Shown: positions 1 to 6,799 of the stretch, in pieces
Layout of the letters: every line of letters starts with the position of its first letter
How positions within the stretch are numbered: position 1 is the first letter of the stretch
Assembly: GCA_027592105.1 (NCBI GenBank)
Contig: JAQCLA010000080.1
Span: 1 to 9,806 of the forward strand
Origin: Pseudomonadota bacterium
Lineage (GTDB): Bacteria > Pseudomonadota > Alphaproteobacteria > Rhodobacterales > Rhodobacteraceae
Direction: 5' to 3'
Length of the DNA: 9,806 bases
Made by a program: the position numbers and the translations under genes
The notes under the pieces: generated by a model
Told to the model about the DNA's origin: nothing
The model's database searches: none
What the model saw: only the letters and a program-made list of their open reading frames with translations

Positions 1-1156
1 CCGCGTGCCGCCCGGCCCAAAGCCCCGTGGCCAGACAGCCGGTGATCAAATAGCCGCCCGTGGGCGCCTCCCAATCCAGCATTTCGCCTGCAACGAAAAC
101 ACCGGGCAGAGCGCGTAGCATCAGTCCGTCATCCACCGCAGCACGGCTCACCCCACCCGCGGTCGAGATCGCCTCATCCATCGGGCGCGGTCCGCGATGG
201 TGGATCGTCAACCTCTTGATCAACCGTGCTAAATCCAGCCCCTCGGGCAAGGGGCGGCCAAATTCCTGCAACAGCGCACGCTTGACCGGGTCCAGCTTCA
301 GCGCCTTTTCCAGATGTTGCGCCAGCGTCCGCTTGGCCGGGCGTTTTGCAAGCCTTGCCGCCACCTCCGCCAACGTCAGGTCAGGCAAGAGATCGACAAC
401 CAGTGCCGCGCCATCGCGCACCGAAGCGCTCACCGCATAGATCCCCCCACCCTCGATCCCCCGGGTCGAGATCACGCATTCCCCCCGCACCCATCCCGCA
501 CCAAGGCCAAAGGCTAACCCCTTCACCGGCTTACCAAAATGCGCCGCCATATGCGCCGACCAATCGACGCAGAAGCCCATATTGGCGGGCCGAAATGGGG
601 CGATTTCCACCCCAAGCGGCGCAAGATGACCGGCCCATGACCCATCCGATCCCAACCGCGCCCAACTGGACCCGCCCAAGGCCAGAACGACGACCCTTGG
701 CGCAAGCCGCGCCGCACCTTGATCCGTTGCGAAAACCCACGTCGCCCCGTCGATCCCCACCCAGCGCCAACCGGTCCGGACCGCCGCGCCGACGCGCCTG
801 ACCCATGTGCGCAGAAGCGGGCTGGCCTTCATCGCAGTCGGAAAAACACGGCCAGAACTGCCTGTGAACACGGGCTGGCCCAAATCTTCGGCCCATGCTT
901 TCACCGCGTCCGGCCCCATCTCGGCCAACATCGGGGCAAGCCAAGCCTGCGCCGCGCCATAGGCACTGATGCAAGCCTCCAGCGGCTCATCCTTGGTCAG
1001 GTTCAGCCCGGATTTACCGGCCATCAAGAACTTCCGCCCGACCGAGGGCTTGGCCTCGGCAATGACCACCGACCGCCCGGCACGGCCAAGCGCCTCTGCC
1101 GCCATCAAGCCCGCAGGCCCCGATCCGATCACCAGCGCATCGACTGTTTCAGCCAT
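1..1156 (-). CDS. NAD(P)/FAD-dependent flavoprotein, TIGR03862/HI0933-like (3' end cut by window)
   Basis: The reading frame is open from an ATG at 1156 to the left edge, giving 385 complete residues with no stop, so the C-terminus lies outside the window. Seen: an FAD-binding Rossmann motif GSGPAG at residues 11-16, the family signature GRKFLMAGKSGLNLT at 40-54, STAGGVS at 331-337, and a C-terminal FAD-closing segment GVFVAGEMLDWEAPTGGYL at 352-370. This order matches HI0933-like flavoproteins of the PP_4765 (TIGR03862) branch, usually about 400 residues, so probably only 10-20 residues are missing. Such proteins are soluble oxidoreductases whose physiological substrate is generally unknown; some relatives (BaiN) act on bile acids, but nothing here indicates that substrate. 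The start is supported by a purine-rich GGGGCAGGG upstream and by the Rossmann motif falling close to the N-terminus. The gene diverges from the HNH gene across 49 bp, so promoters for both must lie there or inside the genes. Family call is firm; reaction unknown. Confidence 0.9.
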   Translation of the reverse strand, partial: MAETVDALVIGSGPAGLMAAEALGRAGRSVVIAEAKPSVGRKFLMAGKSGLNLTKDEPLEACISAYGAAQAWLAPMLAEMGPDAVKAWAEDLGQPVFTGSSGRVFPTAMKASPLLRTWVRRVGAAVRTGWRWVGIDGATWVFATDQGAARLAPRVVVLALGGSSWARLGSDGSWAGHLAPLGVEIAPFRPANMGFCVDWSAHMAAHFGKPVKGLAFGLGAGWVRGECVISTRGIEGGGIYAVSASVRDGAALVVDLLPDLTLAEVAARLAKRPAKRTLAQHLEKALKLDPVKRALLQEFGRPLPEGLDLARLIKRLTIHHRGPRPMDEAISTAGGVSRAAVDDGLMLRALPGVFVAGEMLDWEAPTGGYLITGCLATGLWAGRHA

Positions 1157-1205
1157 GCCGCCCTGCCCCTTGTCCAAAGGCGCACCCGCGCCATTCTTGC
1201 AGCCT

Positions 1206-1511
1206 ATGACCGAACCGCCCATCTGCCCGCTTTGCGACCGCCCGATCCCGCAAGATGCGAAACAAAGCCTGCATCACCTGACGCCGAAACTGCGCGGCGG
1301 CAAGGGCGGGCCAGTCGTGCTTTTGCACCAGATCTGCCATAACGAGATCCACGCGACCCTGTCCGAGGCGGAATTAGCGCGCAGTTATAACACCGTCGAT
1401 GCCCTGCGCGCCCACCCAAGGCTTGCGGCCTTTCTCGCATGGATCGCCAAGCGCCCGGCCGATTTCCACGCCAAGACCGCCGGTGGCAGGCGGGCTTGGA
1501 AACGCCGCTAG
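1206..1511 (+). CDS. Small HNH-type endonuclease-like protein
   Basis: This 101-residue protein has a compact zinc/HNH layout: CPLC at residues 7-10, HHLTP at 23-27, and HQICHNEIH at 41-49. The two CxxC-type halves (C7/C10 with C44 and a nearby histidine) probably bind structural zinc. H23/H24, N46 and H49 are the candidate HNH catalytic and metal-binding residues. After that comes a helical tail with the pattern LAAFLAWIAKRPADFH and a basic C-terminus (RRAWKRR) suited to nucleic-acid contact. Similar stand-alone proteins of about 100 residues occur in many proteobacteria and are annotated only as HNH endonuclease; their target and role are not established. The ATG at 1206 is preferred because it sits just before CPLC. 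The frame is open further upstream (an ATG at 969), but that stretch runs antisense through the flavoprotein gene and resembles nothing. No good Shine-Dalgarno sequence is visible. Its TAG stop overlaps the stop of the convergent downstream gene. Confidence 0.8.
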   Translation: MTEPPICPLCDRPIPQDAKQSLHHLTPKLRGGKGGPVVLLHQICHNEIHATLSEAELARSYNTVDALRAHPRLAAFLAWIAKRPADFHAKTAGGRRAWKRR

Positions 1512-1514
1512 CGG
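1505..1514. other. Shared stop codons of convergent genes inside a 10-bp palindrome
   Basis: The bases CTAG at 1508-1511 give TAG to the rightward HNH gene (1509-1511) and TAG to the leftward hydratase-like gene (1510-1508 on the minus strand). They form the centre of the perfect palindrome CCGCTAGCGG. There is no room between the genes for an intrinsic terminator, so transcripts from each side must run antisense into the other gene or end inside it. Confidence 0.9.
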
Positions 1515-2134
1515 TCTGCGCACATCGCCTTGATCCGCGTCAGCACATCGGGGTTTCCCGCCAAGGCATCTGCTGTGATCTCGCGCGTTTGGTCCATCAG
1601 ATGCGCGCCCAGCACGATCCGATCGATCAGCCCAAAAGCCAGCGCTTCATCGGCGGTGAACTTTTGCCCACCCAAAAGCAATAGCTTGGCCCGCGCAGGC
1701 CCCATCAACGCCACAAGCCGCCTGGGGTCCGAGGGTTGCGGCAAGAAGCCAAGCTTTGCGACAGGATAGAAAAACCGCGCTTGCGGCACCGCGATGCGGA
1801 TGTCGCAGGCCAGCGCCATGCCGAAAGCACCACCCGCCAATGTGCCGTTAAGTGCGGCAATCGTCAGGCATGGCAAAGCCGCAACCGCACCCGAGACCTG
1901 TTCCCACAAAGGCGAGGTCGCCAGACCCGCGCGCGCCGCATCCAGATCGGCACCGGCCGAAAAAACCTTGTCGCCCGCCCCGGTAATGACCAGCGCGCGC
2001 AGATGCGGATCGACCGATGCCTCCATCAACAGATTGACCAACTGCTCCAGCATCTTTGCCGTCAGAGAATTAGCCTTTTCCGGGCGGTTCAGCGTCAGCG
2101 TCCACAGCCCATCGTCGCGGGTGCAATCGATCAT
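1508..2134 (-). CDS. Enoyl-CoA hydratase/isomerase (crotonase) family protein, short, catalytic Glu residues absent
   Basis: A 208-residue crotonase-fold protein. Seen: the N-terminal strand pair ending TLNRPEKANSL (residues 14-24), the first oxyanion-hole loop FSAGADLDA (58-66), the second loop NGTLAGGAFGMALACDIRIA (96-115), and a FFYPVAKLGFLPQPS segment (121-135). Classical enoyl-CoA hydratases carry a glutamate in the GG-C-E position and another in the P-E-I position. Here the equivalents are F/G and V, so ordinary water addition to enoyl-CoA is doubtful, although the acyl-CoA-binding oxyanion hole is kept. It is also about 50 residues shorter than the usual 255-260, with a reduced C-terminal helical part. 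The start at 2134 is chosen because its ATG overlaps the TGA of the preceding dehydrogenase gene as ATGA, indicating translational coupling. The frame extends upstream to 2197 but adds only arginine-rich sequence antisense in character. Possible roles: acyl-CoA isomerase, hydrolase or decarboxylase-type crotonase; unresolved. Confidence 0.88.
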   Translation of the reverse strand: MIDCTRDDGLWTLTLNRPEKANSLTAKMLEQLVNLLMEASVDPHLRALVITGAGDKVFSAGADLDAARAGLATSPLWEQVSGAVAALPCLTIAALNGTLAGGAFGMALACDIRIAVPQARFFYPVAKLGFLPQPSDPRRLVALMGPARAKLLLLGGQKFTADEALAFGLIDRIVLGAHLMDQTREITADALAGNPDVLTRIKAMCADR

Positions 2135-2886
2135 GGGCCGACACCGACGGCGGCGCGGATATCTGGATCGCGCAGCGAGATGTCGTTGCCCAACCACAGG
2201 TCTGCGTCAGCCCCACACATCCAGATCAAGGCCTGCGCGGGCCATTCGGGCGGGATATGCACCGACCAATCCAACTGGCTGATCGCATTCACACCCGATT
2301 GCTTGATCTCGCGCTGCATGTCGGTGGCAACGGTTCCCGGCGAAAGGCCCAGCGCACGGATGCCGCGCGCACCATATTCGGTATGCAGGCAAGCGGTGAA
2401 CATCTTGGCCCCCGCCTTGGAGGCGCAATAGGCGCTCCAACCTTCGATCGGGTTGACGGCAGCCCCCGAGCTGACGGTGATGATCGTGCCGCCACCGCGC
2501 TGCAACATCAGCGGCAGGGCCGCATGCGCGCCGTGAAACACACCCTTGAGGTTGATGTCGATGGCTTGGCTCCAGACCTCGGGGTCGGCAGCGGCGACAT
2601 CGGCGATCGGGTCGATCACGCCTGCATTATTGATCAAGACATCAAGGCCACCGAAGGTTGCGGTGGCAGCGGCGAGGGCGGCCTCCACCTCCCAATGGCG
2701 GGTCACGTCGCACGGCACGGCCAGCGCGCGTGACCCAATCTCGCCAGCGATCCCGGCGATCGCATCGCGGTCGCGCGCCAAAAGCACGACATTGGCCCCC
2801 TGCGCGGCAAAGGCGCGCGCAGCGGCCGCACCGATCCCACGGCTTGCGCCCGTGATCACAACGGTTTTCGCGGTCATATCGGGCAT
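2131..2886 (-). CDS. SDR family NAD(P)-dependent oxidoreductase
   Basis: A 251-residue classical short-chain dehydrogenase/reductase, the normal length for the family. Seen: the dinucleotide-binding TGASRGIG (residues 12-19), the structural NNAG (86-89), the active-site Asn in DINLKG (110-115, N112), the catalytic Ser at about 140 in ITVSSGA, and YCASK with Tyr153 and Lys157. The basic Arg in the glycine motif, together with LARDRD after strand two, suggests NADP(H) rather than NAD(H); this is inference. SPGTVATDM (182-190) is the usual post-catalytic loop. The start at 2886 is chosen over ATGs at 2907 and 2877 because a strong AAGGAAGG lies directly upstream at suitable spacing. It is the first gene of a leftward operon with the crotonase-family gene, joined by a 4-bp ATGA overlap. 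The pairing suggests that both act on one acyl-CoA or related hydroxy/keto substrate; the substrate cannot be read from the sequence. Confidence 0.93.
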   Translation of the reverse strand: MPDMTAKTVVITGASRGIGAAAARAFAAQGANVVLLARDRDAIAGIAGEIGSRALAVPCDVTRHWEVEAALAAATATFGGLDVLINNAGVIDPIADVAAADPEVWSQAIDINLKGVFHGAHAALPLMLQRGGGTIITVSSGAAVNPIEGWSAYCASKAGAKMFTACLHTEYGARGIRALGLSPGTVATDMQREIKQSGVNAISQLDWSVHIPPEWPAQALIWMCGADADLWLGNDISLRDPDIRAAVGVGP

Positions 2887-3055
2887 GTGCCTTCCTTTCG
2901 TGCGCAATGCTTTTCGGCGGCCATGCTATCGCTGCTGATCCTGCGCGACCAGACCAAAGCGCCGCGGCACTGGGATCGGCACTTGACCGCGACATGTGCA
3001 AAGGCCGACAGTTTGCCTCGACACGCGCCCCCTTTTTCGTGATCGGATGGATGCC
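2887..3055. promoter_or_regulatory. Divergent intergenic region, presumed promoters for SDR operon and DUF2125 gene
   Basis: This 169-bp gap separates two genes transcribed away from each other, so it should hold a promoter for each. For the rightward gene there is a TTGACC at 2983-2988, which would fit a -35 element, but the bases 16-18 positions later match a -10 hexamer poorly. A heptamer CGGCACT occurs twice (2965-2971 and 2977-2983), 12 bp apart, beside that TTGACC. For the leftward side no convincing -35/-10 pair was seen. No small gene or terminator is evident. Confidence 0.35.
2890..2897 (-). promoter_or_regulatory. Shine-Dalgarno of the SDR gene
   Basis: On the minus strand AAGGAAGG ends three bases before the ATG at 2886, with its AGGA core about six bases away. 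This is the best ribosome-binding site in the left half of the window. It decides the SDR start in favour of 2886 against the in-frame ATGs at 2907 and 2877. Confidence 0.75.
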
Positions 3056-4552
3056 ATGGCACATGCAAAACCGCTTTTCGTGACAGTCTCGGCCTTGGTG
3101 CTGGGGTGGGCGCCGCCCCTTTTTGCGCTGACCGCACAAGAGCTTTGGGCCGAATGGCAAAGCCAATCCGCCGCCATGGGCCAGATCGTCACCGTGCAAG
3201 AGCAAATCCCCGGCGATGGCAGCCTAACGCTGAACGGCTATGCCATGCGCTACGCTGATGGCGAGGTCAGCACCGTCGTGCGGCTCGATCAGATCATGCT
3301 GAGCGAAACCGGCGATGGCCGTGTCACGATCACCGTATCGGACACCTATGATCTGACCTTCAGTTTCACCCCCGACAACAGCGGCCCGCCGGTTGACCTG
3401 AACTTCGCCTTGATCGCGCCTGACCTGCGCGTGGTGGCAAGCGGTACGGCGGCTGCGCGAGTCTATGACTACACCGCACCGCGCTTGATGTTCGAAGATC
3501 GCCCCATCACCGGCGGCAGCGGCCCGCTTCCGGTGATCGATGTCATGGTTGCGCTGACGGATTTGACCGCGCGCTATGAAATCGATGGGACCAACAGCGC
3601 CGATCTGCGCTACGCCAGCAATGCTGCGATCAGTGGCATGTCGGGCGCGATAGAGATCAGCCCGCCGCCGGGCGAAGAAGGCCATTTGAAGGTCAGCTTC
3701 GCAATGGGCGCCAGTACCAGCGCCGGGACGGGTCAACTTGGAAATTTCGCCAACCTCACCGGCAAGCCCGGCGCATTGCCTGAGAATTTCGCAGCCAGCG
3801 GCGCCCTCGCCTATGACAGCGCCCGGCTGGAGATGACCTTTTCGGACCCGCGCGATGGCTTTACCCTGTTGACCTCCAATCAAGGTGGGCGGCTTTCGAC
3901 CGATTTTTCGCGTGATGCAATCGACTTTGCCCTGAGCGCAACGGCGGCATCGACCTATCTGGCCTCGCGCGAATTGCCGGTGCCTGTCGTCTTCACGGTT
4001 GGCGGGGCCGAGCTTGCCTTTCGCGTGCCGCTGGCACCCAGCGACCAGCCACAGCCTTTCGCGCTGCGGCTGGCCTATCGCGATCTGGCACCCAGCACCG
4101 AGATTTGGGCGCTTGCCGATCCGGCGGGGGCCATTCCCCGTGATCCGATCACCGCCATTGTCGACCTGAGCGGCACCGCGCGGATCTTGCGCGATCTGCT
4201 TGCACTCGATCCCACGGCGATGGGCGATATCCCCGGCCAGCTTGTCGATCTGGGCATCAATGAATTGCGCATCACTGCTGCCGGTGCGGAATTGACCGGC
4301 ACGGGCCGTGCCGATTTTCCGCCCGGCCCGATCCCCATGCCCGTGGGGGCGGTCGATTTGCAGATGCGCGGGCTGAACGCGCTTTTCGACCGGCTACAGG
4401 CGGCGGGTCTGGTGCCGATCGAGCAATTGGCGATGGCGCGCGGTCTGCTGGGTGCTTTTGCCCGTCCGGGTGCCGCCCCCGACACGCTTGAGACGCGGCT
4501 GGAATTCACCCAAGGCGGCGGGATCAGCGCCAATGGTGTGCCCCTGCGCTGA
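3056..4552 (+). CDS. DUF2125 domain-containing exported protein of unknown function
   Basis: The protein has 498 residues. The N-terminus is a signal peptide: a lysine at residue 5, a hydrophobic core FVTVSALVLGWAPPL, and a likely signal-peptidase site after PLFA at about residue 24. The mature protein begins LTAQELWAEWQ, the typical opening of DUF2125 proteins. The rest is soluble, mostly beta-rich and acidic, with repeated strand patterns and no further membrane segment. The end follows the family pattern: a GAVDLQMRGLNALFDRLQAAGL helix region (split here by a strand) and a terminal ANGVPLR. No catalytic motif is recognisable. DUF2125 proteins are common in Rhodobacteraceae and their role is unknown; an envelope or periplasmic function is inferred from the signal peptide only. 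The start at 3056 is chosen because GGATGG lies five bases upstream; an in-frame ATG at 3047 would add three residues but lacks a ribosome-binding site, and 2996 would bury the signal peptide. Confidence 0.88.
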   Translation: MAHAKPLFVTVSALVLGWAPPLFALTAQELWAEWQSQSAAMGQIVTVQEQIPGDGSLTLNGYAMRYADGEVSTVVRLDQIMLSETGDGRVTITVSDTYDLTFSFTPDNSGPPVDLNFALIAPDLRVVASGTAAARVYDYTAPRLMFEDRPITGGSGPLPVIDVMVALTDLTARYEIDGTNSADLRYASNAAISGMSGAIEISPPPGEEGHLKVSFAMGASTSAGTGQLGNFANLTGKPGALPENFAASGALAYDSARLEMTFSDPRDGFTLLTSNQGGRLSTDFSRDAIDFALSATAASTYLASRELPVPVVFTVGGAELAFRVPLAPSDQPQPFALRLAYRDLAPSTEIWALADPAGAIPRDPITAIVDLSGTARILRDLLALDPTAMGDIPGQLVDLGINELRITAAGAELTGTGRADFPPGPIPMPVGAVDLQMRGLNALFDRLQAAGLVPIEQLAMARGLLGAFARPGAAPDTLETRLEFTQGGGISANGVPLR

Positions 4553-4564
4553 AGCGCAACCCAA

Positions 4565-4628
4565 AGGTCCAGACGGATGGCGCGGCTGCGACGGCTTGCG
4601 TCGCGCGGATACGCGCACTAGGTCCAGA
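4565..4628 (+). repeat. 9-bp direct repeat AGGTCCAGA x2 ahead of pmbA
   Basis: AGGTCCAGA occurs at 4565-4573 and again at 4620-4628, 55 bp apart, in the 105-bp gap between the DUF2125 gene and pmbA. Between the copies is a small hairpin-forming sequence, GCGAC (4588-4592) with GTCGC (4600-4604). A TTGCGT (4596-4601) is followed 17 bp later by TAGGTC (4619-4624), which could be a weak promoter that uses the second repeat copy as part of its -10. No function is proven. Confidence 0.35.
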
Positions 4629-4657
4629 TGAACCCCAAGCGCCAAGGTGCCATGCCC

Positions 4658-6004
4658 ATGTCAACATCCCTCGCCGATCTGACCGAAGCGCTGCTTCACC
4701 ACGCACGCCGTGCAGGTGCGGATGGCGCCGATGCGATCGCTGTGGATGGCACCTCGCTATCCATCAGCGTGCGCGGCGGGGCCTTGGAACAGGCCGAGCG
4801 CTCCGAAGGGGTTGAGATCGGGCTGCGCGTTATCGTCGGACAGCGGCAAGCCTGTGTCTCGGCCTCCGATATCCGGGACGAGACACTGCGCGAGATGGCA
4901 AGCCGCGCGGTCACTATGGCGCGTCTTGCCCCGGATGATGCGACCGTCGGGCTGGCTGATCCCGAGCAGCTCTCCGCCTTGCGCGATGGGGAGGCGCTGG
5001 ATATGTGCGACCCCGGCCCCGATCCCGACCCCGCGCAGCTTGAACGCATCGCACAAGAGGCCGAGGCCGCAGCCCTTGCCGTCAAAGGCGTCAGCCAAGT
5101 GCAAGCCGCCAATGCAGGCTTTTCGCGCAGCCGTGTGCATCTGGCCGCCAGCAATGGCTTTGCAGGTGGCTATGCGCGATCCGATCACGGGCTGTCTTGC
5201 GTCGCGATCAGCGGCGAGGGTTTGGGGATGGAGCGCGATTATTTCGGCGATGGGCGCAACCATGCTGCCGATCTTTTGTCGGCCGAAGAGATCGGGCGCA
5301 TCGCAGGCGAACGCAGCGTGGCGCGCATGGGCGCGCGCAAACCCAAGACCGGCGCATATCCGGTGATCTTTGACGAGCGGATTTCTTCGGGGTTGATCGG
5401 GCATCTTCTGGCCGCGACCAATGGCACAGCGATCACGCGCGGCGCGTCTTGGGCAGGCGATCTGATGGGCGCACAGGTCTTGCCCAGCGATTTGTCGATC
5501 ATCGAAGACCCGCATCGCCCCCGCGCCTCGGCCTCGCGGCCCTTTGATGGCGAAGGCTTGCCAACCCGGCGGCGCATCATCGTGGCCGATGGCATCTTGA
5601 TGGAATGGACACTGGATCTGGCCACGGGGCGTAAGCTGGGCCTGCCATCCACGGGAAGTGCCAGCCGCGGCACCTCCTCCCCGCCATCGCCCGCGATCGG
5701 CAATCTTGCCCTCACGCAAGGCACGCAAAGCCGCGCGGCGCTGTTGCGCGAGATGGGAACGGGGTTGTTGATCACATCGATGATCGGCTCGTCGATCAAC
5801 GCGACCACTGGCGATTATTCGCGCGGCGCCTCGGGCTTTTGGGTCGAGAACGGCGAAATCACCTATCCGGTCAATGAATGCACCGTCGCGGGCAATCTGC
5901 GCGATATGCTGTTGACGATCCGCCCGGCCAATGACGCGCGCCCCCATCTCAGCCGCGTCGTGCCCTCGCTCTTGGTCGAGGGGCTGACGCTTGCCGGGGC
6001 CTGA
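4658..6004 (+). CDS. pmbA: TldD/PmbA family protein, PmbA (TldE) subunit
   Basis: A 448-residue protein, close to the roughly 450 of E. coli PmbA/TldE. TldD and TldE form a cytoplasmic heterodimeric metalloprotease that removes leader peptides from modified peptides (microcin B17) and acts on the CcdA antitoxin. TldE carries no metal-binding HExxxH motif, and none is present here, which supports PmbA rather than TldD. Seen: the N-terminal domain with ISVRGGALEQAERSEG (36-51), the central HLAASNGFAGGYARSDHGLS (161-180), MERDYFG (191-197), PVIFDERISSGLIGHLLAA (235-253), RPFDGEGLPTRRR (294-306), and the signature TGDYSRGASGFWVENGEI (384-401). No tldD gene lies in this window, so its partner must be elsewhere. 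Start choice is uncertain: 4658 gives the family length, while ATGs at 4652 and 4628 are in frame and 4628 has AGG five bases upstream. The following gene overlaps by 14 bp, so the two are probably cotranscribed. Confidence 0.94.
   Translation: MSTSLADLTEALLHHARRAGADGADAIAVDGTSLSISVRGGALEQAERSEGVEIGLRVIVGQRQACVSASDIRDETLREMASRAVTMARLAPDDATVGLADPEQLSALRDGEALDMCDPGPDPDPAQLERIAQEAEAAALAVKGVSQVQAANAGFSRSRVHLAASNGFAGGYARSDHGLSCVAISGEGLGMERDYFGDGRNHAADLLSAEEIGRIAGERSVARMGARKPKTGAYPVIFDERISSGLIGHLLAATNGTAITRGASWAGDLMGAQVLPSDLSIIEDPHRPRASASRPFDGEGLPTRRRIIVADGILMEWTLDLATGRKLGLPSTGSASRGTSSPPSPAIGNLALTQGTQSRAALLREMGTGLLITSMIGSSINATTGDYSRGASGFWVENGEITYPVNECTVAGNLRDMLLTIRPANDARPHLSRVVPSLLVEGLTLAGA
5978..5983 (+). 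promoter_or_regulatory. Shine-Dalgarno deciding the TTG start of the phosphatase gene
   Basis: GAGGGG sits inside the last codons of pmbA, seven bases before the TTG at 5991. No ATG or GTG in the same frame lies at a sensible position, so this site is the main support for the TTG start. Confidence 0.65.
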
Positions 6005-6785
6005 CGCGCGCGATGATCTGCTCTTGCTGATCGAGGCGGCGCGCGGCGCTGGCCGGATCGCGGCGCGCTATTTCCGCGACGATCCCGAAACATGGGACAA
6101 GCCCGATGATGCCGGCCCCGTGACCGAGGCCGATCTGGCCGTCAACGACATGCTGCATGACCGGCTGATGGATGCCCGCCCCGATTACGGCTGGCTGTCC
6201 GAGGAAACACCCGACGATCCTGCAAGGTTGGCGGCAAGCCGTGTCTTTGTCATCGACCCGATCGACGGCACCCGCGCCTTTATAGAGGGAAGCTCGGCCT
6301 TTTCGCATTCTTTGGCCGTGGTCGAAGATGGTGTGGTGATCGCAGCGGTGGTCTATCTGCCGATCCGTGGCAAGCTTTATGCCGCATCCTTGGGCGGTGG
6401 CGCTACACTCAACGACATGGCGGTTCGCGCCTCGGATGCGCGGCATTTCCACGAGTCAGAGGTCTTGGCCACCAAGCATACGCTTGGACCCGCGCATTGG
6501 CCCAATGGCGTGCCGGAAGTCACGCGCGCCTATCGCCCCTCGCTTGCCTATCGCATGGCGCTGGTGGGTGAGGGGCGCTTTGACGCGATGATGACATTCC
6601 GCGCGACCTGGGAATGGGATATCGCCGCAGGTAGCCTGATCATCACCGAGGCAGGCGGCATAGCCACCGATGCGGTAGGACAAGGCTTGCGCTTCAACAG
6701 TGCCACCCCAAAAGTCGATGGGGTGCTGGCCGGTGCGCCAGTATTGCACAGCGCCTTGCTACAGGCGCGCGGCAGGACCGCTTGA
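5991..6785 (+). CDS. Inositol monophosphatase family protein, CysQ-like (3'(2'),5'-bisphosphate nucleotidase candidate)
   Basis: A 264-residue member of the Mg-dependent, lithium-sensitive phosphatase superfamily. Seen: GPVTEADLAV (42-51), WLSEETPDD (68-76) with metal-binding Glu71, DPIDGTRAFIEG (89-100) with Asp89 and Asp92, and WEWDIAAGSLIITEAGG (207-223) with Asp210. All expected metal ligands are present. The PSLAYRMALVGEGRFD stretch (183-198) resembles the substrate-side segment of CysQ, which hydrolyses PAP/PAPS to AMP/APS in sulfate metabolism. Members of the family that use inositol phosphate or fructose bisphosphate cannot be excluded. Translation appears to start at TTG 5991 behind GAGGGG, 14 bases before the pmbA stop is completed, so coupling with pmbA is likely. 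The TGA stop lies within an 18-bp palindrome. The position between pmbA and the Kdo/lipid A genes is a familiar alphaproteobacterial arrangement. Confidence 0.9.
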   Translation: MPGPDARDDLLLLIEAARGAGRIAARYFRDDPETWDKPDDAGPVTEADLAVNDMLHDRLMDARPDYGWLSEETPDDPARLAASRVFVIDPIDGTRAFIEGSSAFSHSLAVVEDGVVIAAVVYLPIRGKLYAASLGGGATLNDMAVRASDARHFHESEVLATKHTLGPAHWPNGVPEVTRAYRPSLAYRMALVGEGRFDAMMTFRATWEWDIAAGSLIITEAGGIATDAVGQGLRFNSATPKVDGVLAGAPVLHSALLQARGRTA

Positions 6786-6799
6786 CCCGCGCGGGTCAA
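6782..6799. repeat. Perfect 18-bp palindrome overlapping a stop codon
   Basis: TTGACCCGCGCGGGTCAA reads the same on both strands without a spacer. It includes the TGA stop of the phosphatase gene (6783-6785). A second short palindrome, CCCTAGGG, follows at 6801-6808. There is no T-run after it, so it is a poor intrinsic terminator; its perfect dyad symmetry and overlap with a -35-like TTGACC fit an operator better, by inference. Confidence 0.6.

Noticed and set aside
969..1205. Upstream extension of the HNH frame to an ATG at 969
   Set aside because: It lies antisense to the conserved flavoprotein N-terminus, and its sequence has no recognisable character; the HNH core begins right after the ATG at 1206.
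1736..2431. Plus-strand open frame of 231 codons across the SDR/crotonase junction
   Set aside because: It is antisense to two well-recognised genes, has an arginine/glutamine-rich low-complexity composition, and no motif.
4588..4604. GCGAC/GTCGC hairpin as a terminator of the DUF2125 gene
   Set aside because: The stem is only five base pairs and no T-run follows; at most it is a leader structure.
4757..5947. Long minus-strand open frame of 396 codons opposite pmbA
   Set aside because: pmbA is certain on the other strand; the antisense frame is a GC-bias shadow rich in Arg, Ala, Gly and His, with no family signature and no ribosome-binding site.
6782..6799. Palindrome as an intrinsic terminator after the phosphatase gene
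   Set aside because: A spacerless dyad leaves only a short stem once a loop opens, and the following bases TCCCTAGGG are not a T-tract.
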